DNA from: Candidatus Opimibacter skivensis
Lineage (GTDB): Bacteria; Bacteroidota; Bacteroidia; Chitinophagales; Saprospiraceae
Assembly: GCA_016722045.1 (NCBI GenBank)
Contig: JADKGY010000029.1
Coordinates: 372,001-436,000, forward strand
Direction: 5' to 3'
DNA: 64,000 nt
The notes under the pieces are model-generated. The model was not told where the DNA came from. It worked only from the letters and a program-made list of their open reading frames with translations, and made no database searches. The translations under genes were made by a program, and so were the position numbers. Positions 44,099 through 53,133 of the stretch are shown piece after piece (position 1 is the first letter of the stretch; each line of letters begins with the position of its first letter).

Positions 44099-45583
44099 AT
44101 GAAACGGTACTTACTTTATAGTATTTGTCTTTTGTCAATGCTTCCAGCACTTTCAAAAGCACAAACGGCCACTGAGGCTTACAGACTATCTACCTCCGAT
44201 CCTGTTGGGACTGCTCGAAATCTTGGTGTGGGTAACAGCATGTTTGCCATCGGGCCTGATTTTTCGGCTATAGGTTCTAACCCTGCAGGCTTAGGCGGTT
44301 ACAGAAAAAGTGAATTCCTCATTACGTCAGGTTTTGGAACAAGCAAATATTCTTCTGCATTTACAACTGACAGGTTTAATACAAGCACCGGCAACTATAC
44401 GAAATTCAACTTACCGAATATCGGATTTGTTGTTCAGGCAAGACCACAGAATTCAAGATGGAATACGACCAATTGGGCAATCGGCTTAAACCGTACTGCG
44501 GATTATACACGAAATATTCACTACGAGGGAAGTACACTTGGTTCCATCACAGATTCATGGAAAGAACACGCAACCGGTGTCGCACCGGATAACCTGAATG
44601 GATTTGAAGAAGGGCTTGCTTATACATCAGGTGCCATTTATGACTTTGAAAAGGACAACATCTATGAAACCGACTATGAACAGAATGCACAATATGCATT
44701 ACAAAAAAAAGAAACTGTGAATTATGAGGGTGGTAAATCAGAGCTTTTTCTTGCTTATGGAGCTGACTACAATCAAAAAATCTTAATTGGGTTTTCCATT
44801 GGATTTCCGATTCTTAATTTCACCCAAACCAGGAACTACTCAGAGACGGATGGACCTGATAATGGAATTCCATTTTTCAATAGTCTTGCCTATACCAGCT
44901 CAATCAACACTACCGGATTTGGATGGAATGCAAAAGTTGGTGTAATTGTTAAACCAACAAAGTTTATCAACCTTGCCCTTGCTATACACTCCCCTACCAG
45001 GTTGAGCCTGACTGATAATTTTAATACCACGCTAACTTATGATTATACAGATGATATGCATACTGGACCGATCAAATCTGAATCTCCGTTTGGAAGTTTT
45101 GAATATGCATTGAGAACTCCATGGAGTGCCACTGGCGGGATTGGGATAATAGCAGGTAAATCAGGATTTGTAGCTGCCAGTGCTAAGCTTACTGACTATT
45201 CAACTATGAAATATGATTACAATGTAAGAGGCAATGGTAATCAGTACAGTACAATCGAACGCCAGGTGAATGATGATATCAAAACTAATTTTGGTACTGC
45301 TTTACAGCTCAACATGGGAGGAGAATATGTACTTAATAAATTTCGATTGAGAGGGGGTGTTTCATTGGATCAATCAGCTTATAATAATGATACAAGTTTT
45401 GATCCTTCCTATCATGCGGGTGTTGGATACCGGGAAGATCATTTCTATATTGATTTTGGATATGTATTGACCAAACAGGATGAAGGTTATCTACCTTATG
45501 AGACCATGCAGGCACCGCAGCCATTAGTTGTCACAGAATTTACAAATCACAGGATATCGGCGACAGTGGGTTTTAAGTTTTAG
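44099..45583 (+). CDS. OmpP1/FadL-type outer-membrane transport protein
   Basis: About 494 residues from ATG 44099, chosen because the upstream ATG at 44075 lies in the hairpin and adds a non-signal extension. The signal peptide ends LSKAQ. The mature protein is beta-rich and begins with the family features TARNLGVGNSMFAIGPDFSAIGSNPAGLGGY; the short NPAG motif is typical of FadL/OmpP1 proteins that admit hydrophobic compounds. It ends with a terminal beta-strand and Phe (ISATVGFKF), the outer-membrane assembly signal. The substrate is unknown. Confidence 0.88.
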   Translation: MKRYLLYSICLLSMLPALSKAQTATEAYRLSTSDPVGTARNLGVGNSMFAIGPDFSAIGSNPAGLGGYRKSEFLITSGFGTSKYSSAFTTDRFNTSTGNYTKFNLPNIGFVVQARPQNSRWNTTNWAIGLNRTADYTRNIHYEGSTLGSITDSWKEHATGVAPDNLNGFEEGLAYTSGAIYDFEKDNIYETDYEQNAQYALQKKETVNYEGGKSELFLAYGADYNQKILIGFSIGFPILNFTQTRNYSETDGPDNGIPFFNSLAYTSSINTTGFGWNAKVGVIVKPTKFINLALAIHSPTRLSLTDNFNTTLTYDYTDDMHTGPIKSESPFGSFEYALRTPWSATGGIGIIAGKSGFVAASAKLTDYSTMKYDYNVRGNGNQYSTIERQVNDDIKTNFGTALQLNMGGEYVLNKFRLRGGVSLDQSAYNNDTSFDPSYHAGVGYREDHFYIDFGYVLTKQDEGYLPYETMQAPQPLVVTEFTNHRISATVGFKF

Positions 45584-45651
45584 ATATGTGATGTCCTTTT
45601 GATTTGATTTTTGAAATACACGGCAGAATTCCAAAATCTTCCGTTAAAAAT

Positions 45652-47076
45652 TTACAGGTGAATAAATTTACCTGATGAGGTAGGCGTCCTGATAAAAAAT
45701 ATACCAGGAGGCAACTCAGAAATGTCAAATTGATTGTCTTCACTTTTCTTTATGACTTTTCCGGACATGTCACAAAGATATTTCATTCCGGGCTCTACCC
45801 GCACAGATATACTTTCCCAAGCAGGGTTAGGATAAAGAAATAAAGAATTTTCAACTATCGGTTTTTCAATTGAAGTGGTACTCATCCCACATGGATCTTT
45901 TAGAAACCTTAAATCTTTCCCGCTAAAGTCTGAATGGAAATAATGTGCTGACCAGATGTATTGCAATTGATCATGAACAAAAATTTGTTGATTCGGTGTA
46001 AGGCTATTTGCTACAGGCCAGCTGAGTGGATTGTTGATGGCTAACAATTGAACATCATCTGGTCCTACGGTAAGGTAATTCCTTTCATTCAGGCAATTGT
46101 TGTTTTTCAGTTCATTATAGAGCCCAATAGAAATGAGATTAGTAATTCCGGGATATCGTCGGAATCGTTCCGGATGCAAGGGAATCGGTCGGAACATATA
46201 AAATTCAGAGCACACACCCCGGGCTAAAAACTTTTGATAGTTTTCAGCGGCCTCTATGTTCCCTTCAGGTCCAACATCAGGATGGTGATCCCGATAGGTC
46301 ATACTGAACAGAGTAGGTATGCGGCTGACATCTGCACAAATACCGGGACCGGGTGTATTATGGTTGACGGCTGCCTTCCATTGTAAGACCCAGGCGATCA
46401 TCACCGAAAAAGATCCTCCCGCTGAGAAACCTGCAGCCAATTGAGGCATACCCGGAAGAATAGCACCATGGGCTATAAAAGTGTCACGTATAGCTCTTAC
46501 GTTAGCTATATCTACATTATTGATACTGTCGGGTGTATACTGCCATCGGATAGTTCCACTTAAATCAAGGTCTTTATTTTTTGTAGTCTCTTCACTTTCC
46601 ATAGTGATAACAGCGAAGGAATCGGCCATCAGCCGATTGGCAAAAAAACGACTTTCAAACCGTTCAACAAATTGGGTTGCATCGCCCCCTGTTCCATGTA
46701 ATAACCAGACAACACCCTTTGCCGATCCTCCGGGGGGAAAATAATAGAATACTCTTTTAATGGTATCCCGACCCATGATGTGTACTTCTGTAAAGTCAGC
46801 CCCATGAGGCAGAGATTTATTGACAGCGGCAACAACAACATTATGATTAGGCATAATCAATGTCGTATGCCATTCTTCAGGATCTGCTAAAAATGAAATT
46901 TGACCTTCCCAGGTTTTAAATACTTCAGTGACTGCTGATTCAGCTGCCCAAATGTGAACTGTATCACCAGCGGAATACAACCCGGAACCATAGCCATTGT
47001 TGACAACAAGTTGAATCGTCTGCGAAAAGATTGATGCGGGAAAAATCAATAAGAACAAGAGAGAAAACTTTATCAT
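45652..47076 (-). CDS. T9SS-exported alpha/beta-hydrolase (esterase-like)
   Basis: 474 residues with a signal peptide (1-18). An InlB B-repeat-like module (about 20-85; GYGSGLYSAGDTVHIWA, FKTWEGQ, TTLIMPNHNVVVAA) precedes an alpha/beta-hydrolase domain. That domain has an oxyanion-loop LLHGTGGDATQF, the nucleophile elbow GFSAGGS and a likely catalytic His in HDQLQYIWSAHYFH. The C-terminal ~75 residues are a type A T9SS sorting domain (SLFLYPNPAWESISVRV, GIFFIRTPTSSGKFIHL). Poly-hydroxyalkanoate depolymerases and feruloyl esterases share this hydrolase pattern; the substrate is undetermined. Confidence 0.87.
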   Translation of the reverse strand: MIKFSLLFLLIFPASIFSQTIQLVVNNGYGSGLYSAGDTVHIWAAESAVTEVFKTWEGQISFLADPEEWHTTLIMPNHNVVVAAVNKSLPHGADFTEVHIMGRDTIKRVFYYFPPGGSAKGVVWLLHGTGGDATQFVERFESRFFANRLMADSFAVITMESEETTKNKDLDLSGTIRWQYTPDSINNVDIANVRAIRDTFIAHGAILPGMPQLAAGFSAGGSFSVMIAWVLQWKAAVNHNTPGPGICADVSRIPTLFSMTYRDHHPDVGPEGNIEAAENYQKFLARGVCSEFYMFRPIPLHPERFRRYPGITNLISIGLYNELKNNNCLNERNYLTVGPDDVQLLAINNPLSWPVANSLTPNQQIFVHDQLQYIWSAHYFHSDFSGKDLRFLKDPCGMSTTSIEKPIVENSLFLYPNPAWESISVRVEPGMKYLCDMSGKVIKKSEDNQFDISELPPGIFFIRTPTSSGKFIHL

Positions 47077-47183
47077 GCGTAAGAATTTAAATTAATCCTT
47101 AGAAATGCAAAGAAAAATATGAAAATTAATTGATTTAACCTGCAGGTAATTCCTGACTAAGACCATGGTAGAATATTGATCCT

Positions 47184-47912
47184 TTAATTCTGACGGGCCT
47201 CAATGATCATTTCATTGATAGCATTTTGTGTTCCTTTAACAACGTTTTTGCGGAAATCTGAAATTATAGGTTCACCAATTTTACCCTTCACAATTATTTT
47301 CCCTGCCGGTCTGAAGATTCTGATAAAATAATCCATTAGCATTTCGTGTGACCAATAAAAACTACTGTTGGGGTATTCTATCATAACAGGAACGATAGGT
47401 ACGCCCATATCAAATGCCAATTCAATTGCACCTTTTCTGAAGTCACCTGTGAGATCTCCATAGTATGTTGTTCCTTCGGGATATATCATCACGGAGCAAT
47501 TCGATTTCAGTAAACCTTCAATAGCGCCAAGCGCATTTTTGCGACTTTTATGATCTTCCCTGTCAACAAAAACAACCCCGGTTTCTTTTGCTCCTTTTCC
47601 AAGCAATGGATAGTCTCCAACTTCAGCTTTAGATAAAATATAGGTATCTATCCATGATAATTCGATAAGCGGATCGAGCATGGATCTGTGATTAGACACA
47701 TAAAGGCAAACGCCGGGAAATGGATTGCCTTGCTTCTGATAATCTATTCCTAAAATACGAAGCGAAGCGAGGCAGAATTTTTTACGGAACCGAAAACTCC
47801 TAAGCTCGTTTTTACCTACAATGGTTGAAATGATGAGCAATCTGCTTAAAAAAAAAGCAAGAACAATTATTACGCCTATGAATTTTAACCACGGTCGAAT
47901 GGAGGAGAACAT
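47184..47912 (-). CDS. 1-acyl-sn-glycerol-3-phosphate acyltransferase-like protein
   Basis: 242 residues from ATG 47912 (the frame opens at a TTG 6 nt earlier, which overlaps the promoter box). An N-terminal membrane helix (IGVIIVLAFFLSRLLIIS) precedes the acyltransferase motifs: NHRSMLD (catalytic NHx4D), VVFVDRED, and YPEGTTYYG (EGT motif III-like). PlsC-type enzymes make phosphatidic acid; some relatives acylate other lipids. It has its own TATCTTTG box ending 3 nt before the ATG, although it lies 35 nt behind msrB on the same strand. Confidence 0.88.
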   Translation of the reverse strand: MFSSIRPWLKFIGVIIVLAFFLSRLLIISTIVGKNELRSFRFRKKFCLASLRILGIDYQKQGNPFPGVCLYVSNHRSMLDPLIELSWIDTYILSKAEVGDYPLLGKGAKETGVVFVDREDHKSRKNALGAIEGLLKSNCSVMIYPEGTTYYGDLTGDFRKGAIELAFDMGVPIVPVMIEYPNSSFYWSHEMLMDYFIRIFRPAGKIIVKGKIGEPIISDFRKNVVKGTQNAINEMIIEARQN

Positions 47913-47915
47913 CAA

Positions 47916-47923
47916 CAAAGATA
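47916..47923 (-). promoter_or_regulatory. TAnnTTTG promoter box (TATCTTTG) 3 nt before a start codon
   Basis: An exact match on the minus strand. Only 3 nt separate it from ATG 47912, so the transcript would be leaderless or nearly so. Confidence 0.5.
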
Positions 47924-47947
47924 ACTTCCTCTAAATGCCAATTGATT

Positions 47948-48484
47948 TTATTGCTCTTCAAATGAAAGTGAAACGGAATTCATGCAGTAGCGCAATCCGG
48001 TCGGTTCGGGTCCGTCGTCAAACACGTGGCCGAGATGTCCTCCACAACGGTGACAAACTACTTCCACTCTGGTCATGCCAGCAGAATGGTCTGTAATCTC
48101 ACGAACATGTGTTTTATCAATGGGCTGAAAAAAGCTGGGCCATCCAGTCCCGGATTCAAATTTAGCTGTTGATGAAAAAAGAGGCAGCTGACAAGCCTTG
48201 CACAGATACACACCTGATGCATGATTGGCGTTAAGTTTTCCAGTGAAGGGACGTTCGGTGCCTTCCTGACGAAGTACATTATACGAGGCCGGATCCAACT
48301 GTGCTTTCCATTCGGCATCCGTTTTCGTTATTGTGTGAATGGTGTCGCCTTTGGCATCAACAAAAAATCCTTCTGTGCCTATGGTTGAGGTAGAGGCGGG
48401 TTGTTTTGTGTTAGGTTGAAGACAGGCGTTTAATGTCAGAGAAAAGAATAATCCTGACGCTAATAAAAGACGGTGCATGTTCAT
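47948..48484 (-). CDS. msrB: Peptide-methionine (R)-S-oxide reductase, lipoprotein form
   Basis: Repairs methionine R-sulfoxide in proteins. 178 residues with a lipoprotein signal (LNAC, Cys21), so the enzyme works in the envelope. The MsrB domain has zinc CxxC pairs (CKAC, CHRC), GTGWPSFF, RCGGHLGHVFDDGPEPTGLRYC and catalytic Cys167 in RYCMNS. It begins 1 nt after the msrA stop, so the two are translated from one message and together repair both sulfoxide stereoisomers. Confidence 0.95.
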   Translation of the reverse strand: MNMHRLLLASGLFFSLTLNACLQPNTKQPASTSTIGTEGFFVDAKGDTIHTITKTDAEWKAQLDPASYNVLRQEGTERPFTGKLNANHASGVYLCKACQLPLFSSTAKFESGTGWPSFFQPIDKTHVREITDHSAGMTRVEVVCHRCGGHLGHVFDDGPEPTGLRYCMNSVSLSFEEQ

Positions 48485-48485
48485 A

Positions 48486-49151
48486 TTAATTCTGGTCTTT
48501 AAGTTTATCCTTAAACTTAGTACGTACTTTTTGGATTTTTGGATTTATCACCATTTTACAATATCCCTGATTCTGGTTATTGGCATAGTAGTCCTGGTGA
48601 TATTCTTCTGCAGGATAAAATGTGGTAGCCGGAACAATCTGGGTGACAATCGTCTGATCCCAAATGGTCGGAGCGACTTCTGCCTTTGAGTCTTCAGCTT
48701 TACGTTTTTGTTCGTCGTTGTAATAAAAGATTACTGAACGATACTGCGTACCGGCATCCGCGCCTTGTCTGTTCATTGTAGTTGGATCATGAGTTGTCCA
48801 AAGTACTTCAAGCAACTCCTCATAGGAAATGACAGATGGATCAAATGTAATTCGAGCCACTTCCGCATGTCCAGTATTGCCGGTACAAACGTCACGATAG
48901 GTGGGGTTAGGCAGTGTGCCACCCATATATCCGGATTCGACCTTCATCACACCTTTCAATTCCTGAAAAACAGCTTCAACACACCAGAAACACCCTGCTC
49001 CAAAAGTTGCAATTTCAGTTTTCATATCGTTAGGAATGGTTTGATCCGGAGACTTGGTCACCGGTTTGTGATCAGTTGATTTCTGTGATTCGCAGGAAGA
49101 CGTGATGCCTATGGAGATCATCAGAAAGAATAGAACTTTATTAAATTTCAT
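48486..49151 (-). CDS. msrA: Peptide-methionine (S)-S-oxide reductase, lipoprotein form
   Basis: 221 residues with a lipoprotein signal (ITSSC, Cys20). The MsrA domain has catalytic Cys54 in GAGCFWCVEA, SGYMGGTLPNPTYRDVCTGNTGHAEV, WTTHDPTTMNRQGADAGTQYRSVIF and the C-terminal EEYHQDYYANN. It reduces methionine S-sulfoxide. It is first of the msrA-msrB pair and divergent from the S46 peptidase gene. A box with one mismatch (AACTTTTG) lies about 24 nt upstream. Confidence 0.95.
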   Translation of the reverse strand: MKFNKVLFFLMISIGITSSCESQKSTDHKPVTKSPDQTIPNDMKTEIATFGAGCFWCVEAVFQELKGVMKVESGYMGGTLPNPTYRDVCTGNTGHAEVARITFDPSVISYEELLEVLWTTHDPTTMNRQGADAGTQYRSVIFYYNDEQKRKAEDSKAEVAPTIWDQTIVTQIVPATTFYPAEEYHQDYYANNQNQGYCKMVINPKIQKVRTKFKDKLKDQN

Positions 49152-49245
49152 GAGCTATAAACGTATATATGTATCAAAAGTTAAGTGTATATATCTATAA
49201 AAATAAGACTTTGGTCGTGTCAATGGGGGTAATGATTATAATTCT

Positions 49246-49253
49246 TAATTTTG
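49246..49253 (+). promoter_or_regulatory. TAnnTTTG promoter box (TAATTTTG) for the S46 peptidase gene
   Basis: An exact match 100 nt upstream of ATG 49354, implying a leader of roughly 95 nt that contains the inverted repeat at 49295-49315. Confidence 0.45.
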
Positions 49254-49294
49254 CACCGTTTTTCAGCGGTATTTGCTGTATTTTATTTCTTTTT

Positions 49295-49315
49295 CCCCTT
49301 AAAACACTAAAGGGG
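49295..49315 (+). other. Inverted repeat in the S46 peptidase leader
   Basis: CCCCTT (49295-49300) and AAGGGG (49310-49315) pair across a 9-nt loop within the inferred 5' leader. It may stabilise the message or bind a regulator; no T-run follows, so it is not a terminator. Confidence 0.3.
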
Positions 49316-49353
49316 ATATAAAATAATGACCTAATCACCTTATCAAACAGAAT

Positions 49354-51417
49354 ATGAATAGTAATAAAAAACAATGGTTATTGACCATTTTGACATCGTT
49401 TATCCTCACTGCTGCCTTTGGCCAGCCCAAGGAACCGGGCCCATTCGATTTTGGTAAAATGTGGACTTTTGAAAACCCGCCCAAAGAATGGTTTCTCAAA
49501 GAGTATCAATATAATCTTGACAATTCCTGGTTCGATGCAGGGAGGAAATCTGCGCTTCGTTTTGCATCATGGTGCTCTGCATCTTTTGTATCGCCCAATG
49601 GCCTTGTCATGACTAATCATCATTGTTCAGAGCCTGTCGTAAGTGAACTTCAGAAAGAAGGAGAAAATTTTGACAAAAATGGGTTTTATGCTTCGACATA
49701 TGCAGAAGAACGTCGTAATCCTGAGCTTTTTGTTGAACAACTGATCATTGTTGCTGACATTACAGATAAAATGAAAGCTAAGCTGGCGAATGTAGCCAAC
49801 GACTCAGAAAAGATGGCGAAGACAGAAGAGGCAATGGCTTCAGTCAAAAAAGAATATAGCACGATGAGCGGATGGGAAGGCTTACGCACCCAGGTTGTTA
49901 CTTACTATAGTGGTGGAAAATATTCGCTGTATGGCTACAAACGGTATGACGATGTCCGTCTGGTATTTATACCTGAACAGGAAGTTGCTTTTTTTGGCGG
50001 AGACCCGGACAATTTCACCTATCCGAGATATAACCTTGACTGTACTTTCTGGCGCGTCTATGATGAGAACGGGAAGCCTATGAATACGAATGATAATTAT
50101 TTCAAATTCAACACAGATGGTATCGCAGAAGGTACACCCGTGTTTGTGATTGGAAATCCTGGTTCTACAGAACGATACAGAACAGTTGCCCAACTAGAGT
50201 ACGACAGAGATTACAGATATCCTGTTGATGTAGCATTTTTTACTGACCGGATGAAGGTATTGCAGGAACAACAAGCGATATCACCAAATGATGATACAAA
50301 GAATACCATCTTCAGTTTGGCTAACACATTAAAAGCAACTAAAGGCACACTAAATGGTCTTAACGATCCTGATCTTTTCGCAAGGAAGGTTAAAATGGAA
50401 GAAAAAATCAGAGCCAACAGTACGGGTAAGACATATTGGGATGATATGGCAAAATACTATACCGTGCTTTCTAAATATGGGTCCGAATTGCGTTTCCTTG
50501 CACCTTCGCCTTTTTCAGGAAAAGTCCTTCCGCTGTTATATGCGATCAACGACTATCTAAAATTAGCAGAAGCGAATCCTGAAAGCGCAGAACTTGAAGG
50601 CATGGAAAAAAAGATGTCCGAAATGGCGCCTGCAGTGAATGATCCTAAAGAAGTGAAATTATTCGCTATGGTATTGAAGGAGTTAAATGATTTTGCTCAA
50701 CCTGATGATGAATATCTACGGACAATACTGGATGGCAGGACACCTGAAGTAGCTGCGAAAGAAATATTGTCAAAGACTGTATTTGCTGACGAAAAGGATT
50801 TGTCAAAACTGTTGGATAAAAAAACGAAGAAATTCCTTCGTAAAAAAGATGACTTAATCACTGCAGCACCTTTACTGGCTGATCAATATAAAAAAGCAGT
50901 TGATGCCTTCCAGTCCACAGGTCCGGCAAGGAAAGCGATTGAACAAAATATTGCCGGTGAGGTATTCAAAGTATATGGCAGTGCATTACCGCCTGATGCC
51001 ACGTTTACCCTTCGGATCTCGGATGGAAGAGTCAAAGGATATGAATACAATGGCACAACCGCTCCTTTCAAAACTACTTATGCCGGGATGTACGACAGAT
51101 ACTATTCATTTGACGGGAAAAGCCCCTGGTCATTGCCGCAACGCTGGCTGACGCCTTCAATGGACTTATTGAAATCACCTATGAATTTTGTCTGCACGCC
51201 AGATATCATCGGAGGAAATTCTGGTAGTCCGATCATCAATGTAAAAAGAGAACTTGTCGGTTTAGTATTTGACGGGAATATCGAATCGCTCCCGGGCAAG
51301 TTTATTTTCGATGATGAAAGCAACAGAACAGTTGCCGTCCATGCAGGCGGTATTGTCGCAGCATTACGTTATGTCTATAAAGCAGATCGTCTTGTAGCAG
51401 AGCTTACAGGCAATTAA
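49354..51417 (+). CDS. S46 family dipeptidyl-peptidase (DPP7/DPP11 type)
   Basis: 687 residues with a signal peptide (1-22). S46 enzymes are serine peptidases with a trypsin-like core that release dipeptides from oligopeptide N-termini in the periplasm. The catalytic His is in TNHHC (87-91, His90 by analogy), the acidic residue is expected in NFTYPRYNLDCTFWRVY, and the nucleophile Ser623 is in GGNSGSP. The C-terminal FDGNIESLPGKFIFDD fits the family. Whether it prefers hydrophobic (DPP7) or acidic (DPP11) P1 residues cannot be decided by eye. It ends at a strong terminator. Neighbouring genes also break down peptides or amides. Confidence 0.93.
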   Translation: MNSNKKQWLLTILTSFILTAAFGQPKEPGPFDFGKMWTFENPPKEWFLKEYQYNLDNSWFDAGRKSALRFASWCSASFVSPNGLVMTNHHCSEPVVSELQKEGENFDKNGFYASTYAEERRNPELFVEQLIIVADITDKMKAKLANVANDSEKMAKTEEAMASVKKEYSTMSGWEGLRTQVVTYYSGGKYSLYGYKRYDDVRLVFIPEQEVAFFGGDPDNFTYPRYNLDCTFWRVYDENGKPMNTNDNYFKFNTDGIAEGTPVFVIGNPGSTERYRTVAQLEYDRDYRYPVDVAFFTDRMKVLQEQQAISPNDDTKNTIFSLANTLKATKGTLNGLNDPDLFARKVKMEEKIRANSTGKTYWDDMAKYYTVLSKYGSELRFLAPSPFSGKVLPLLYAINDYLKLAEANPESAELEGMEKKMSEMAPAVNDPKEVKLFAMVLKELNDFAQPDDEYLRTILDGRTPEVAAKEILSKTVFADEKDLSKLLDKKTKKFLRKKDDLITAAPLLADQYKKAVDAFQSTGPARKAIEQNIAGEVFKVYGSALPPDATFTLRISDGRVKGYEYNGTTAPFKTTYAGMYDRYYSFDGKSPWSLPQRWLTPSMDLLKSPMNFVCTPDIIGGNSGSPIINVKRELVGLVFDGNIESLPGKFIFDDESNRTVAVHAGGIVAALRYVYKADRLVAELTGN

Positions 51418-51436
51418 AATCATATTTCAATAATTG

Positions 51437-51473
51437 AAAAAAAGAGCCCGGATTCATTCGGGCTCTTTTTTTT
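51437..51473 (+). terminator. Rho-independent terminator after the S46 peptidase gene
   Basis: AAAGAGCCCG (51441-51450) pairs with CGGGCTCTTT (51459-51468) across an 8-nt loop and is followed by more T. A near-consensus promoter box TACCTTTC (51473-51480) for the next gene starts at its edge. Confidence 0.92.
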
Positions 51474-51499
51474 ACCTTTCCTGAAATCATATTGCGACC

Positions 51500-53098
51500 A
51501 TGAAATTTTTATACCCGCTTGTCATCCTGATCTGTTGTTTTGCGGCATACCAGAGTCACGCCCAGGTAGCACCTGCTCCTGACAGAAAAGAAGGCATGGG
51601 TCCATATCCGCAGATGATCATACGTGGAGCCACTTTGATCAACGGAACAGGGACACCTCCTTTTGGGCCGGTAGATATTGTGATTGAAGGCAATAAGATC
51701 GCTGACATCAGAATAGTTGGTTCACCGGGTGTTAAACCTGATAGTGCGGATCGTCCTAAATTAAAAGCAAATGGATATGAACTGGATGCCACCGGAATGT
51801 ATGTACTGCCCGGGTTTATTGATATGCATGGTCATATTGGCGGCGATTCTCAGGGTGTGGATGCAGAATATGTATACAAATTATGGATGGCCCATGGTAT
51901 CACGACCATTCGTGAACCGTCAGCTGGCAATGGGTTGGAATGGACACTGAATGAAAAGAGAAGGAGTGAAAAAAATGAAATCACTGCCCCCAGAATTTTT
52001 GCCTATACTGTTTTTGGGCAAGGCACAACTGAGCCGATCACAACCGCAGATCAGGCCAGGAAATGGGTGGATGATAATGCAAAGAAAGGAGCTGATGGAA
52101 TAAAATTTTTCGGAGCACCTCCGGAAGTCATGGAAGCTGCATTGGTAGAAAATAAAAAACTCGGTCTTCGTTCAGCATGTCATCATGCTCAATTGAATGT
52201 AGCCCGATGGAATGTACTTAATTCAGCTAAAGCCGGACTCACATCAATGGAACACTGGTATGGTCTTCCTGAAGCATTATTCGAAGACAAAACCATCCAG
52301 GATTATCCTGTCAATTACAATTACATGAATGAGCAGGATCGTTTCGCGGAAGCAGGCCGGCTATGGAAACAGGCTGCACCACCCTATTCACCGCATTGGA
52401 ATGAAGTGATGGATGAATTGATATCACTGGACTTTACTATCGATCCGACTTTCAATATCTACGAAGCTGCAAGAGATCTGCATCGTGCACGAACACTGGA
52501 ATGGCATGAAGATTACACGATGCCAAAACTGTGGGAATTCTATCAGCCAAGCCGAACATCACATGGGTCATTTTGGCAATACTGGGGTACAGAACAGGAA
52601 GTAGCGTGGAAAAATAATTACAGGCTGTGGATGATGTTTGTCAATGAATATAAAAACCGTGGTGGACGCGTCACAACAGGTTCTGATTCCGGTTACATAT
52701 TTGAACTTTATGGATTTGCATACATACGTGAACTGGAATTATTAAGAGAAGCAGGGTTCAGTCCATTGGAGGTGATCAGATCAGCTACATTATATGGAGC
52801 GCAGGCACTGGGGAAGGATAAAGAAATAGGCAGTGTTGAACCCGGAAAGATGGCGGACATGATCATCATTGAAAAAAATCCGCTTGAAAATTTACAATGT
52901 CTGTATGGTACCGGGGCGATCATGTTGAATGATAATAATGAAGTGGTACGGGTAGGTGGTATCAGGTATACGATCAAAGATGGAATCGTCTTCGACGCAA
53001 AAAAACTACTGCATGATGTGAAGGAAATGGTTGATCGTGAAAAAGCAAAAACAGGATTTGAAATCTATCAACCGGGAATGGCTCCAGTAAAAGAATAA
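51500..53098 (+). CDS. Exported amidohydrolase (imidazolonepropionase-like)
   Basis: 532 residues with a signal peptide (1-21, SHAQ). It belongs to the metal-dependent amidohydrolase superfamily: small beta domain, then GMYVLPGFIDMHGHIGG (metal HxH), ACHHAQLNVARW with further metal His, MEHWYGLPE and TTGSDSGYIFELYG (metal Asp region). The C-terminal return to the beta domain is IGSVEPGKMADMIIIEKNPLENL. Substrates in this group include cyclic amides, dipeptides and nucleobase derivatives; none can be assigned. A near-consensus TACCTTTC box lies 19 nt upstream. It is followed by the asparaginase gene after 35 nt. Confidence 0.87.
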   Translation: MKFLYPLVILICCFAAYQSHAQVAPAPDRKEGMGPYPQMIIRGATLINGTGTPPFGPVDIVIEGNKIADIRIVGSPGVKPDSADRPKLKANGYELDATGMYVLPGFIDMHGHIGGDSQGVDAEYVYKLWMAHGITTIREPSAGNGLEWTLNEKRRSEKNEITAPRIFAYTVFGQGTTEPITTADQARKWVDDNAKKGADGIKFFGAPPEVMEAALVENKKLGLRSACHHAQLNVARWNVLNSAKAGLTSMEHWYGLPEALFEDKTIQDYPVNYNYMNEQDRFAEAGRLWKQAAPPYSPHWNEVMDELISLDFTIDPTFNIYEAARDLHRARTLEWHEDYTMPKLWEFYQPSRTSHGSFWQYWGTEQEVAWKNNYRLWMMFVNEYKNRGGRVTTGSDSGYIFELYGFAYIRELELLREAGFSPLEVIRSATLYGAQALGKDKEIGSVEPGKMADMIIIEKNPLENLQCLYGTGAIMLNDNNEVVRVGGIRYTIKDGIVFDAKKLLHDVKEMVDREKAKTGFEIYQPGMAPVKE

Positions 53099-53133
53099 TC
53101 TAATTTTTTTTTCGAAACACTAAATCACTTTCA

